DNA of 52,571 nt, taken from assembly GCF_027451485.1 (NCBI RefSeq), contig NZ_DAIDJE010000094.1, positions 1 through 52,571 on the forward strand, given 5' to 3'. A program made the position numbers and the translations under genes. The DNA is from Bradyrhizobium sp. (GTDB lineage Bacteria > Pseudomonadota > Alphaproteobacteria > Rhizobiales > Xanthobacteraceae). The notes beneath the pieces were generated by a model. It was not told the origin of the DNA. It did no database searches and saw nothing but the letters and a program-made list of their open reading frames with translations. Shown piece by piece: positions 26,059 to 33,960 of the stretch (position 1 is the first letter of the stretch; every line of letters starts with the position of its first letter).

Positions 26059-27132
26059 ATGATCGACGCCAAAAACCGCTATGGCCTCACCGCCGCACGC
26101 AACAACGATGCCGACGGCCTGGCGCGGCGGCCATCTTCCGTCACGATCGACATTCACGCCCACATCGTGGTGCCGCAGGCCGCGAAGCTGGCACAGCCGC
26201 ATGTCGACCTGAAGCGCATACCGCTCGCGCATTTCGCCGACGACCTGACCAAGGAGATCAATGCGCAACAGGAAAAGGACGTCGCCGAGGTCATGACGAC
26301 GATTGACCGCCGCCTGCACGATCTCGACAAGATGGGCATCGATATCCAGGTCGTCGCGCCGGCGCCGCCACAATGTTACTACTCGGTCAAACCCGAGATC
26401 GCCGAAAAGGCGCATCGCATGGCCAACGACGGCGTGGCGGAATATTGCGCGCGCAAACCGGACCGGTTCGTCGGCCTTGGCGTCGTCACGTTGCAGGAGC
26501 CGGAGCTTGCGGTACGCGAACTCGACTACATCATGAACGAGTTGAAGTTGAAGGGCGTCGAAATCCTGACCAATGTCGATGGCCAGGAATTATCCGATCC
26601 AAAATTCCGACCGTTCTTTGCGCGCGCCGAAGAACGTGGCGCCTTTATCATGATGCATCCGAACGGGTTCACCCACGGCGAGCGGCTGACGCACTTCTAT
26701 TTCAACAACGTGTTCGGCAATCCGCTCGACACGTCGCTGGCGCTGCACAACCTTATCTTCTCGGGGACGCTGGCGCGCTTCCCTGACCTGAAGCTGATGG
26801 CCGTTCACGGCGGTGGCTTCCTGCCGGCCTACTCGGGTCGCGTCGACCATGCCTGGGGCGCACGAAAGGACTCGCATGGCGAGCTGCCGCTGCCGCCGAC
26901 GACCTATTTGCGGCAGGTATATCTCGACACGGTGGTGTTCAGCTATCACCAGCTCGCTTATCTGATCGACGTATTCGGGCCCGACCGCATCCTGATGGGA
27001 ACCGACTATCCGTTCGACATGGGCGAATATAATCCCGTTGGCCATGTCGCAGGCGTGCAAGGCATGGACGAAGCGACACTGGCGCAGATTGCGGGCGGCA
27101 ACGCCGCGCGCATCCTCGGGCTTGATGTTTAA
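26059..27132 (+). CDS. Amidohydrolase-family metalloenzyme (ACMSD / resorcylate decarboxylase-like)
   Basis: 357 residues of the amidohydrolase 2 group. Metal ligands are visible as the HxH in IDIHAHI (residue about 33), the His in IMMHPNGF, the His in MAVHGGGFLPAY and the Asp in LMGTDYPFDMG. ACMSD-like relatives decarboxylate aminocarboxymuconate semialdehyde or hydroxybenzoates without oxygen. Position 54 bp after the dehydrogenase gene and behind the Liv operon suggests processing of a carboxylated ring or ring-cleavage product. The Shine-Dalgarno sequence is weak. Confidence 0.88.
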   Translation: MIDAKNRYGLTAARNNDADGLARRPSSVTIDIHAHIVVPQAAKLAQPHVDLKRIPLAHFADDLTKEINAQQEKDVAEVMTTIDRRLHDLDKMGIDIQVVAPAPPQCYYSVKPEIAEKAHRMANDGVAEYCARKPDRFVGLGVVTLQEPELAVRELDYIMNELKLKGVEILTNVDGQELSDPKFRPFFARAEERGAFIMMHPNGFTHGERLTHFYFNNVFGNPLDTSLALHNLIFSGTLARFPDLKLMAVHGGGFLPAYSGRVDHAWGARKDSHGELPLPPTTYLRQVYLDTVVFSYHQLAYLIDVFGPDRILMGTDYPFDMGEYNPVGHVAGVQGMDEATLAQIAGGNAARILGLDV

Positions 27133-27176
27133 TGGTGCGCGGCTGGCGACCTCTTTCCGTCGGGCAGGCCCGTCTT

Positions 27177-27194
27177 GGCGCTGAAACCAGCGCC
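27177..27194. terminator. Hairpin between convergent genes
   Basis: GGCGCTG-AAAC-CAGCGCC is a perfect 7-bp stem with a 4-nt loop in the 61-bp gap between the convergent amidohydrolase and GST genes. There is no clear T-run on either side, so it may be a weak bidirectional stop. Confidence 0.4.
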
Positions 27195-27853
27195 TAATGC
27201 TGGCCGCCTGCAGCTTGGTAGTCGGGCTGCTTGAACGGATGTGAGCTCGAAAATTCCGGCAGCTGGAAGCAGCGGTCCGACAGCTGCTTTACCAGCGGAT
27301 AAGCATCGATAGCGATCCTCAGATATTGCGCGCCGACCACATGGCCGGCGATGCAGATATCGGCAAGGCCCGCTTCCTTGCCGAGGGCAAAGGGCGCCGG
27401 ATTCCGGCGCGCCAGCAATCGCTCATAGGTCGCAAGACCCTCCCCGGTCCAATGCGCGCCCCACTCCTCGATCGCCGCGGCGTCTGCACCGAACGTATTG
27501 GCGAGATGCTTGCGCACCCGCGGCACGATCAGCGGATGAGAATCCGCAATCGTCATTAGCGCCAGCGATCGCGCATAGGCCCGCTCCCTGACGTCATCCG
27601 GCAACAGCCGCGGGTTCGGCTTGATCTCGTCAAGATATTCCATGATCGCCAGCGACTGATACAGCGTATGTCCGTCATGGATAAAGGTCGGCACGACATG
27701 CTCGGGATTGATCGCATCATAACCGTGCTCAAACTGCTCGCCATGAAGGATGTCGATCGAGATTTCCTCGAAGGCAAGCGCCTTCAATTTAAGGGCCACG
27801 CGGATGCGAAAGGACGCAATCGAACGCCAGAAGCCGTAAACCTTGATGCTCAT
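27194..27853 (-). CDS. maiA: Zeta-class glutathione transferase / maleylacetoacetate (maleylpyruvate) isomerase
   Basis: 219 residues. The thioredoxin-like N-terminal domain opens VYGFWRSIASFRIRVALKLK, close to the MAAI signature S-S-x-S-x-R-V-R-I-A-L. It is followed by PTFIHDGHTLYQSLAIMEYL (the ESxAI glutathione site). The C-terminal helical domain has LADICIAGHVVGAQY. Zeta GSTs isomerise maleylacetoacetate or, in gentisate pathways, maleylpyruvate. The latter would suit the salicylyl-CoA 5-hydroxylase at 1608, but no gentisate dioxygenase is in the window. GGAG precedes ATG 27853. Other GST roles are possible. Confidence 0.75.
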   Translation of the reverse strand: MSIKVYGFWRSIASFRIRVALKLKALAFEEISIDILHGEQFEHGYDAINPEHVVPTFIHDGHTLYQSLAIMEYLDEIKPNPRLLPDDVRERAYARSLALMTIADSHPLIVPRVRKHLANTFGADAAAIEEWGAHWTGEGLATYERLLARRNPAPFALGKEAGLADICIAGHVVGAQYLRIAIDAYPLVKQLSDRCFQLPEFSSSHPFKQPDYQAAGGQH

Positions 27854-27864
27854 TGGAACTCCAT

Positions 27865-27897
27865 GTTCAGCCAGGGCGGCAAACCGCCGACCTGAAC
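27865..27897 (-). terminator. Nested stem-loop before the GST gene
   Basis: GTTCAG...CTGAAC encloses GGCGG-CAAAC-CGCC, giving a two-step stem. On the minus strand it follows the DJ-1 gene stop by about 60 nt and ends just before the GST ribosome-binding site. It may end the quinone oxidoreductase/DJ-1 transcript or shape the GST leader. Confidence 0.35.
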
Positions 27898-27955
27898 AGC
27901 ATTCGCGGCAAAATAGATTATCGCCCTCGACCTTCGCCTCGCCATCTTACGCTCA

Positions 27956-28810
27956 CTATCTCAACAGGCTGGCGAAGGTCTTCGCAAAGGTGTGAACGTC
28001 GCCCGGCCAGCGCGCCGAAACATAATTGCGATCCGCCACGACAAAGGCCGGCCGCGCGTTCTCCAAAGTGTCGCGCTGCAAGCCGGAGGTTTTTCGGCGG
28101 TAATCCGGATCGGTTTTGGGAACATCGAGAAAGTCTTCCGGATGCGCGAGGGCCCGCATCACTTCCTGCTGCACCGACATGTAGCCGTCCGGCTCGCCGG
28201 GCTTTTCAAGATAGGTCCGATAGTAGTTCGGGTCCCAGAACCGTGTGACGCGGGCAACTTTCCAGGCACTCTTCTCCAGCGCCCAGGTCAGCGCGGTGGT
28301 CCTGTAGCCATAAAGCACGGATCGGCGCGTTTTTTTTGAGATGCTTCGCGCGGCCAACAGGACGCCATGGCAGATCGCCGCCACCGGCTTTTGCGCCTCA
28401 AAGAAGTCCGCAATGCACCGCTGAAGCGCTTCGCTCTCGAGATACTCGCGCATGCCGCGTGCGCGATGGCCGCCGGGCAGGAGCAGGCCGTCGAATGCGG
28501 AAGCATCGACTGCATCCCAGCGCAACGGGCGGGCGTAGTTGTGATCGGCGAGCATCGCGGCGTACGCATTGCGTGCGTTGCGATTGGCCCGCATCAAAAG
28601 ACCGATCAGAGGCAATTTCCGCAATAGCGGAATGGCGCCCCACGGGTCGAGCCCCTCTCCTGACAACATCATCTCATCGGCGGCCGCCGGTCCGCCGCCC
28701 GGCGTCGCAAACGTAACGGCGTGGCCCGCGTTCGACAGCACCTGCCAGCTAATTGCGGCTTCGCTCGGATCGAAATCGCGCGCCGGCAGCGGAATGAGGA
28801 CGCGGGCCAT
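27956..28810 (-). CDS. DJ-1/PfpI family protein (class I glutamine amidotransferase-like)
   Basis: 284 residues. The nucleophile-elbow motif reads VAAICHGVLLAAR with the reactive Cys, and the upstream strand FDGLLLPGGHRARGM is typical of DJ-1/PfpI proteins. The C-terminal extension (about 170-284) is longer than in minimal DJ-1. Family roles include glyoxalase III, chaperone and redox sensing; none can be chosen here. AGGGCG precedes ATG 28810, only 6 bp after the quinone oxidoreductase stop, so the two are an operon. Confidence 0.85.
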   Translation of the reverse strand: MARVLIPLPARDFDPSEAAISWQVLSNAGHAVTFATPGGGPAAADEMMLSGEGLDPWGAIPLLRKLPLIGLLMRANRNARNAYAAMLADHNYARPLRWDAVDASAFDGLLLPGGHRARGMREYLESEALQRCIADFFEAQKPVAAICHGVLLAARSISKKTRRSVLYGYRTTALTWALEKSAWKVARVTRFWDPNYYRTYLEKPGEPDGYMSVQQEVMRALAHPEDFLDVPKTDPDYRRKTSGLQRDTLENARPAFVVADRNYVSARWPGDVHTFAKTFASLLR

Positions 28811-28816
28811 CGCGCC

Positions 28817-29791
28817 CTACACCAGGAACACGGTAGATCCCGTGGTCTTGCGCGCGGCGAGATCGGCATGCGCTTTCGCCGCATCCTTCAACGGATAAGT
28901 CTGGTTGACATTGATCTTCACCGCGCCGGAAGCTACAACGTCGAACAATTCCTTCGCCATGGCGCGAAGGTTTTCTGTTTTCGCGGCATAGGTGTTGAGC
29001 GTCGGGCGCGTAACGTAGAGCGATCCCTTCTGGGCCAGAAGTCCAAGGTTGAGCGGCTCGACCGCTCCAGAAGATTGGCCGAACAGGGCGGCAATACCGA
29101 GCGGCGCGAGACAATCCAGCGACTTCAGGAAAGTGTCCTTGCCCACCGAATCGTAAACGACAGGCACCTTCTTGCCGCCGGTGATTTCGTCGACCCGCTT
29201 CACGAAGTCTTCGCGCGAATAGACGATGGTGTGCGCACAGCCATGCGCCTTGGCGAGCGCGGCCTTCTCGTCGTTGCCGACCGTACCGATCACCGTGGCG
29301 CCGAGGTGTTTTGCCCATTGCGACAGAATGAGGCCGACGCCGCCGGCGGCTGCATGAAGCAAAATCGTGTCGCCCGCTTTGACGTGATAGGTCTGGCGAA
29401 TGAGATACTGCACGGTGAGGCCTTTCAGCATCATTGCGGCTGCGGTCTTGTCGTCGATACCGTCAGGTAGCTTCAGCAGGCGTTCGGCCGGAATAAGCCG
29501 CGCCTCGGCATAGGCACCGAGGGGCGCCGCACCGTAGGCGATGCGATCGCCCGGCTTCAGGTCGGTGACGCCAGGCCCGACCTCCTCGACGACGCCGGCG
29601 CCCTCGCCGCCGAGACCGCTCGGCAATTGCAGCGGGTAAAGGCCCGAGCGATTATAAATGTCGACGAAATTGAGCCCGACGGCCGTGTGACGAATGCGCG
29701 CTTCCCCCGCCCCCGGCTTGCCGACATTGACTTCCTCCCAAACCAGAACTTCGGGGCCGCCGGTCTTGTGAAAGCGGATGGCATGGGTCAT
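28817..29791 (-). CDS. NADPH:quinone oxidoreductase (zinc-independent MDR family)
   Basis: 324 residues. It shows the quinone reductase opening GGPEVLVWEEVNVGKPG, the GLNFVDIYNRSGLYP block, GGEGAGVVEEVGPGV and the cofactor motif AAAGGVGLILSQWAK. No structural zinc cysteines are seen. It reduces quinones or enals with NADPH in the cytoplasm, a detoxifying role that fits co-transcription with a DJ-1 protein. Start ATG 29791 has GGAG at 8 nt; the open frame continues 23 codons upstream without support. Confidence 0.92.
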   Translation of the reverse strand: MTHAIRFHKTGGPEVLVWEEVNVGKPGAGEARIRHTAVGLNFVDIYNRSGLYPLQLPSGLGGEGAGVVEEVGPGVTDLKPGDRIAYGAAPLGAYAEARLIPAERLLKLPDGIDDKTAAAMMLKGLTVQYLIRQTYHVKAGDTILLHAAAGGVGLILSQWAKHLGATVIGTVGNDEKAALAKAHGCAHTIVYSREDFVKRVDEITGGKKVPVVYDSVGKDTFLKSLDCLAPLGIAALFGQSSGAVEPLNLGLLAQKGSLYVTRPTLNTYAAKTENLRAMAKELFDVVASGAVKINVNQTYPLKDAAKAHADLAARKTTGSTVFLV

Positions 29792-29862
29792 GAGAATTAC
29801 TCCTTGAGATGATGAAACAGAGGGATAGGTCGGCCGCGCGGGAACGCTGGCGCGACACATTT

Positions 29863-29891
29863 ATTATAGCGCCGGCCATGAATGCCAGAAT
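29863..29891 (-). promoter_or_regulatory. Sigma-70-like promoter of the quinone oxidoreductase operon
   Basis: On the minus strand a perfect TATAAT lies at 29868-29863, 72 bp upstream of ATG 29791. A weak -35 (ATTCTG or TTCTGG) stands 16-17 bp before it. The AT-rich -10 stands out in this GC-rich DNA. Confidence 0.4.
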
Positions 29892-29940
29892 ACACGCCCC
29901 TGCGATCTCTCGAAAGCTGGAGCATCATGGTCCAGAAACG

Positions 29941-29977
29941 AAAAAGCGCCCGGCGGCCGAACGGCCACCGGGCTTTT
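29941..29977 (-). terminator. Strong intrinsic terminator of the CoA transferase gene
   Basis: GCCCGG-c-GGCC-gaac-GGCC-a-CCGGGC forms a 10-bp stem with one mismatch. It is flanked by AAAAA on the left and TTTT on the right, so it can act on both strands. It starts 26 nt after the CoA transferase stop on the minus strand. Confidence 0.85.
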
Positions 29978-30002
29978 CATTTCAGATGATTTGTCAGGCA
30001 AG

Positions 30003-31265
30003 TCAGCCGGCGGCGACCAATACCTTGCCGAAGACGCCCGCCCCCGACAGCGCGGCGATCTTCGTCTCGTCGTAGCCAAGCGTCTCGCGCAGCACCTCCC
30101 TGGTGTGCTGGCCCAACAAGGGTGCAGCGACGGGATCGATGGCGGGTGTCACCGACATATTGAGCGGTGATTCGATGTTCGGAACACTGCCGGCCTTGGG
30201 ATGCGGAATCTCGCTGACCCGGTGACGTTCGCGTGCCTCCGGCGAGTTGAAGGCTTCCTCCACGGTGCGCAGATAGCCGACCGGGACGTTGGCTGCCTTC
30301 ATCTTCGTGACCCAGTTCTCGCGGGTATCCTGCGCAAACACATCGGTCAAAATCGCGCGCAGCTTTTCCCTGTTGGCGGTGCGCGAGCGGCGATCGCCGA
30401 ATTCCCCGCTGACGAGATCGGGACGGTTCAACACCTCGACCACCAAGCGGCGATAGAGACGGTCGTTAGCACAGGCAATGTAAAACGGCGCATCGGAACC
30501 GTGATAAACGCCGACCGAAGGCGAGCCGTTTGGCGAGTTTCCCTGGCGGCTCGGATTCACGCCACTCATCAAATACGCCATTCCGTAGAATTGTGTCATG
30601 GCGAGCGCCATATCGAACAGCGCCACCTCAACGTGCTGGCCGCGGCCGAGCTTGTCGCGGGCAAGCAGCGCCAGCAAAATGGTATTACACGCCGACATGC
30701 CCGTCAGCATATCGACCGCGGGCGGACCGGTCCGGACCGGCGGACCATCCGGAAAGCCATTGAGCGACATGAAGCCGCTCTCGGCCTGGGTGATCGGATC
30801 GAAACCAGGGCGCGATGCGAACGGGCCTTTGCGGCCGTAGGCCGAGATCGAGCAATAGACCAGCCGTGGATTGCGCGGCGCCACCGACGCGTAGTCGAGG
30901 CCATATTTTTTCATCACGCCCGCGGAGAAGTTCTCGACGACCACATCTGCCTTCGCGATCAGCTCATGCGCTATCGCGCAAGCTTCCGGCTTGGTGAGAT
31001 CGAGCGCAATGCCTCGCTTATTACGGTTGAGGCTGATGAACGCCGCGCTCTCGCCGGCGAGATCGGCATGTTCATAGTGCCGCGTGTCGTCGCCGCCTTC
31101 GGGATTTTCGATCTTGATGACATTGGCGCCGAAATCGGCAAGCGTCTGCGTGCAGGCGGGACCGGCAACAACGCGGGTAAAATCAACGACCAGGAGACCG
31201 TCCAGGGCGGTGGGAGCTCCCTTCTCTCGCGGCAGGTGGCCCGGCAGTTTCGGTCGTCCAGTCAT
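30003..31265 (-). CDS. Class III (CaiB/BaiF, formyl-CoA-transferase-like) CoA transferase
   Basis: 420 residues. It has the family opening LDGLLVVDFTRVVAGPACTQ, the DFGANVIKIENPEGGDDTR block whose Asp region precedes the active site, NRNKRGIALDL, ADVVVENFSAGVMKKYGLD and ISAYGRKGP. These enzymes move CoA between carboxylic acids and could activate an aromatic or dicarboxylic acid for the CoA-linked routes in this region. ATG 31265 has GGAA upstream; the 44-codon extension is not supported. A GTATAC-centred element lies about 54 bp upstream, and a strong terminator follows. Confidence 0.9.
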   Translation of the reverse strand: MTGRPKLPGHLPREKGAPTALDGLLVVDFTRVVAGPACTQTLADFGANVIKIENPEGGDDTRHYEHADLAGESAAFISLNRNKRGIALDLTKPEACAIAHELIAKADVVVENFSAGVMKKYGLDYASVAPRNPRLVYCSISAYGRKGPFASRPGFDPITQAESGFMSLNGFPDGPPVRTGPPAVDMLTGMSACNTILLALLARDKLGRGQHVEVALFDMALAMTQFYGMAYLMSGVNPSRQGNSPNGSPSVGVYHGSDAPFYIACANDRLYRRLVVEVLNRPDLVSGEFGDRRSRTANREKLRAILTDVFAQDTRENWVTKMKAANVPVGYLRTVEEAFNSPEARERHRVSEIPHPKAGSVPNIESPLNMSVTPAIDPVAAPLLGQHTREVLRETLGYDETKIAALSGAGVFGKVLVAAG

Positions 31266-31316
31266 GATCGGCGCGTTCCTTCCCGTTGGTCGTTTACGTC
31301 GGATCTTTATGGGCAA

Positions 31317-31324
31317 TTGTATAC
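31317..31324 (-). promoter_or_regulatory. GTATAC-centred half palindrome upstream of the CoA transferase
   Basis: AATTGTATACGG contains TTGTATAC, close to the TnGTATACnA type bound by GntR/FCD regulators, 52-59 bp upstream of the start. No GntR gene is in the window, so this is only a suggestion. Confidence 0.25.
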
Positions 31325-31371
31325 GGCCCTGTGCGATCCTTCCAACGGAAGTCAGCGTCGTCACGCTGCTG

Positions 31372-31842
31372 CTATCGTCTTTTCGAATGGGTGCCATGAG
31401 TGGAAGGCTCGGCGATATCCTTCTGCCAGTAGAGGGTGTCAGGGAATGCCCATGGCACAGAGGGGCGAAACATCCGGTATCCAGCCCGGATGAAGTTGTT
31501 AGCAGAGGGGACGTTGGCGGTCGTATCGGAAACCACGCGGCGCCAGCCGTTGCACCGGCCCCGCGCTTTCATGGCCCGCATCAGCCGCAACTGAAGACAA
31601 TGGCCCCGGTGAGGTTGTAGCACGCCGACCCGGCAGAAATATCCGGCGTTGCGGACATGTGTCGAAGGTATGACGCCGGCGAAGGCAACCGGCGTCGCAC
31701 CGCCGTAAGCAAGCCACCAATGGCCCCAATCAAACTGCGGGATGGGAGCGCCGCTGAAGAAGGTCAGACGGTGCAATTCGGTCAGGATCCCTGCGACATC
31801 GTCGTCGTGTTCGTCCACTTCGCGAACCCTGTAGAGAGTCAT
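31372..31842 (-). CDS. GNAT-like acetyltransferase at the end of a phage-derived cassette
   Basis: 156 residues, MTLYRVREVDEHDDDVAG onward. The blocks GGATPVAFAGVIPS, YFCRVGVLQPHRGHCLQLRLM (acetyl-CoA-binding R/Q-x-x-G-x-G/A-like region) and SANNFIRAGYRMF suit a GNAT N-acetyltransferase. Such genes occur in phage packaging modules. ATG 31842 overlaps the preceding small gene as ATGA; an upstream in-frame ATG at 31854 is also possible. Substrate unknown. Confidence 0.65.
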   Translation of the reverse strand: MTLYRVREVDEHDDDVAGILTELHRLTFFSGAPIPQFDWGHWWLAYGGATPVAFAGVIPSTHVRNAGYFCRVGVLQPHRGHCLQLRLMRAMKARGRCNGWRRVVSDTTANVPSANNFIRAGYRMFRPSVPWAFPDTLYWQKDIAEPSTHGTHSKRR

Positions 31843-32021
31843 GATTTGAGACATCGCCTGGCCCGCTCGACATCCTTGTTTGAAAAGCCCTTGGAGCGTG
31901 CCCAGGCCTCGGCCGAAGCCTCGCCGTATTGCGCGACGGCGCGCTTGATGACCGGGCACGGAATGACATCTGCAGGTGACGATGCCAGCAGACCGATCAC
32001 CAGCCAAACGATATCGATCAT
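31839..32021 (-). CDS. Small protein with hydrophobic N-terminus (phage cassette)
   Basis: 60 residues. The N-terminal hydrophobic segment (IDIVWLVIGLLASSPADV) resembles a signal or anchor, followed by a basic helical part ending RARRCLKS. Both ends overlap neighbours by 4 bp (ATGA), a strong sign that it is translated. Function unknown. Confidence 0.6.
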   Translation of the reverse strand: MIDIVWLVIGLLASSPADVIPCPVIKRAVAQYGEASAEAWARSKGFSNKDVERARRCLKS

Positions 32022-32320
32022 TTGCCGAGGGTGGCCTTGATGCCGAGCCACACCGCGCCGAGAATGCCAGCGACGATGACGCTGATGACGGCCTTGAAGG
32101 TAAAGCCCTGCGCTTGTTCGACGCTTTTGCGCCAACGTCTTAAATGCTGAAAGTCGGCGCGGAGCTCGCGCCTGTCGTCTTCCTCGATGCCAAAGGAGGC
32201 CAGCACAGTGGTAATCGCGCGATCGACCACGGCATCGATATCACCGTGATGGATCCTTTGCTGTTCGCCAAGGGTTTCCGCGACGAGCGTGCGAATGGCG
32301 TCCTCGCTCATTTCGGCCAT
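32018..32320 (-). CDS. Small membrane protein of the phage cassette (DUF6127-like)
   Basis: 100 residues. An acidic-basic helical N-terminal part (DDRRELRADFQHLRRWRKS) is followed by one C-terminal TM helix (FKAVISVIVAGILGAVWLGI). It resembles small single-TM proteins near phage terminases; a holin-like or membrane-adaptor role is possible but not shown. Its stop overlaps the next start, and its own start lies 4 bp after the truncated terminase stop. Confidence 0.65.
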   Translation of the reverse strand: MAEMSEDAIRTLVAETLGEQQRIHHGDIDAVVDRAITTVLASFGIEEDDRRELRADFQHLRRWRKSVEQAQGFTFKAVISVIVAGILGAVWLGIKATLGK

Positions 32321-32324
32321 GGCT

Positions 32325-32684
32325 TCACGCTTCCTGCGTCATCTCTTGATGATCTCGGATCATCGCTTGATGAGCCATGCCGCGAAAAATGATGAGGCCG
32401 TCGCCGGGCGTCGCGATGCGGTCGCTATAGATCCTGAAGCGATGCGAAAGTCCGAGCTTCCCGATTTTGCTTTCGAGCAGCCGCTTGGAGGATTGCGCCA
32501 GCGTCTTTTGCGATTCACGGATGCAGACCGCCAGCGTGCCGCGTTCGGCTTCGCAGATTTCGATCAACAGTTCTCCGAAGAAGTGCGACTTGCCCGATCC
32601 TCGTCCTCCGAACAACGCCTTGTAGCGGGCCGGCGCCAGCAGCGGTTCAAAGATCTTCGCCGTGGGAATTTTCAGCGTTTTCAT
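32325..32684 (-). pseudogene. Truncated phage terminase large subunit (N-terminal ATPase part)
   Basis: About 119 residues remain of a protein normally over 400 long. ARYKALFGGRGSGKSHFFGE carries the Walker A of phage DNA-packaging ATPases, and the following strand with CIRESQKTLAQSSKRLLES fits the family. Similarity stops after GLIIFRGM, and an unrelated tail runs to a TGA at 32325; Walker B and the nuclease domain are absent. The start overlaps the preceding gene by 38 bp. This looks like a deletion relic of a prophage packaging module. Confidence 0.75.
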
Positions 32685-32916
32685 GGCCGGGATGCACGAT
32701 GACACGTTCGATGCGATGGATCAGCTCCAGCGCGCTCTCGTCGTTGGAAAGCGCCTGCGTCGGCTTGCCCCAGCCGCGGTCGAGGATGGCATTCGCCGCG
32801 GCCACGCGTGCCGGAGGCGTCGCCTTGGTGCTGCGCATCACGGCGACGAGCACGTTCAGCGCGGTCCGGGTATGAGAACGCGCGAGCGAGCGGATTTCGG
32901 TGACGGCTTTTGGCAT
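32647..32916 (-). CDS. Small DNA-packaging-associated protein (terminase small-subunit-like)
   Basis: 89 residues, MPKAVTEIRSLARSHT onward, with VAAANAILDRGWGKPTQ in the middle. That motif is common in small proteins encoded just before phage terminases. GAAGA lies 6 nt before ATG 32916. A role in DNA recognition for packaging is inferred only from position. Confidence 0.6.
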   Translation of the reverse strand: MPKAVTEIRSLARSHTRTALNVLVAVMRSTKATPPARVAAANAILDRGWGKPTQALSNDESALELIHRIERVIVHPGHENAENSHGEDL

Positions 32917-32942
32917 TTCGGGTTCTTCTTTCGGCAGCGGCG

Positions 32943-33122
32943 TCAGGCGGGTTCGGGACCGACGGGGCCGGCATCGCACCACGGCGAATATTCGCATGGC
33001 GCGGTATCGGCGTGGTCCATGACGAGATCGTCAGGCTGTGCCGGCGAGCGAAACGGAACCGGCGCGTGATCGGGACTGCGGCCGCGCGGGCGCGGCACAA
33101 ATGAAATGACGATCGCACTCAC
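32943..33122 (-). CDS. Small conserved protein of the phage cassette
   Basis: 59 residues starting at GTG 33122, which overlaps the stop of the upstream mini-gene (GTGA). The protein reads FVPRPRGRSPDHAP, then AQPDDLVMDHADTAPCEY, a Pro/Arg-rich start and an acidic end. It resembles short proteins I associate with Bradyrhizobium prophage remnants; no function known. Confidence 0.5.
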   Translation of the reverse strand: MSAIVISFVPRPRGRSPDHAPVPFRSPAQPDDLVMDHADTAPCEYSPWCDAGPVGPEPA

Positions 33123-33196
33123 GCGAAAATCTCCCACAGCACGATGAGGGTCAGTCCGCCGATCGCAAGCGCGATCAGGCAGGCGGCAGCGGCCAT
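33119..33196 (-). CDS. 25-residue single-TM mini-protein
   Basis: The frame from ATG 33196 encodes MAAAACLIALAIGG followed by LTLIVLWEIFA, almost entirely one TM helix. It ends in a 4-bp overlap with the next gene. It is too short to be certain, but the overlap chain supports it as the first gene of the phage-derived cassette. Confidence 0.35.
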   Translation of the reverse strand: MAAAACLIALAIGGLTLIVLWEIFA

Positions 33197-33294
33197 GCGG
33201 GCCTCCGCTTTGTTTGATGCGATGATGGTCAGGAAAAGGCCGCGGCTCCGGAATGGCGGCGGCTGAGGTACAGCGATGATGGACCTATGCCGCT

Positions 33295-33316
33295 GATTTG
33301 CCCGACGTGTCAAATC
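33295..33316. repeat. Inverted repeat upstream of the phage cassette
   Basis: GATTTG-CCCGACGTGT-CAAATC, perfect 6-bp arms around a 10-nt centre, about 100 bp upstream of the first cassette gene and 106 bp upstream of the divergent secreted-protein gene. It could be an operator or a remnant of a repeat. Confidence 0.3.
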
Positions 33317-33421
33317 GACGACCGTCAACATAGCCGTAGATAGCAAATCCGTGTCTTGGCTTAATCCTGCGACGGGATTACCTATGGTCGCGACGAAGCC
33401 GCAGGATGTTGCGAGGCCACC

Positions 33422-33832
33422 ATGACCAGCAAAATGACGATCGGGCTCCTGCTGACGGCGGCGCTTGGCATAACGATGGCTGAGGTCCCGTCGGCTGACG
33501 CGCAAAGCACGCTGGGCGGCGCCAGGAACCAGCAGAACAGGATCGGCGGCGTGGCCAAGCCCGCGCCGGTCGTCGGCGGGGCGAGCGTTCGGGCCTACGC
33601 GCCCTCTCCCCCGAAACCGCCCACCCCGGCCATCAACCTCGCCAACAGACCAGGCGCGCCGGGGCCCGGTTCAGTCGGTGCGGTCAGGCCGCTCGGTCAG
33701 ACCGTGGGCAATACGTCGCCGCACCCCGTCTTCACGCCGCCGAACAAGATGAAGACCAACACGGTTGTCGGGTCTTCGCCGACCCTGAAATGCTCCGGCG
33801 GCGCCTGCATGGCGCGAGGCGTGAGGCGGTAG
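33422..33832 (+). CDS. Secreted Pro/Gly-rich hypothetical protein
   Basis: 136 residues. A clear signal peptide (MTIGLLLTAALGITMAEVPS, cleavage near ADAQS at residue 28) is followed by a low-complexity Pro/Gly/Asn-rich chain (SPPKPPTPAINLANRPGAPG). The C-terminus has a CSGGAC pair of cysteines that might form a disulfide. GAGG lies before ATG 33422. No family recognised; likely a small periplasmic or surface protein. Confidence 0.7.
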   Translation: MTSKMTIGLLLTAALGITMAEVPSADAQSTLGGARNQQNRIGGVAKPAPVVGGASVRAYAPSPPKPPTPAINLANRPGAPGPGSVGAVRPLGQTVGNTSPHPVFTPPNKMKTNTVVGSSPTLKCSGGACMARGVRR

Positions 33833-33960
33833 GGTGCGAGCGCCGGCGCAGCAATCCGGAACCTGTTCGGTCGTTCCGGCCTGACGCGTCAGCACCAGAC
33901 CCGGAATTTCGAGATCCTGGCTCGCCCTTCGGGCGACGGATTAACAAATTCTCGCGTTCC

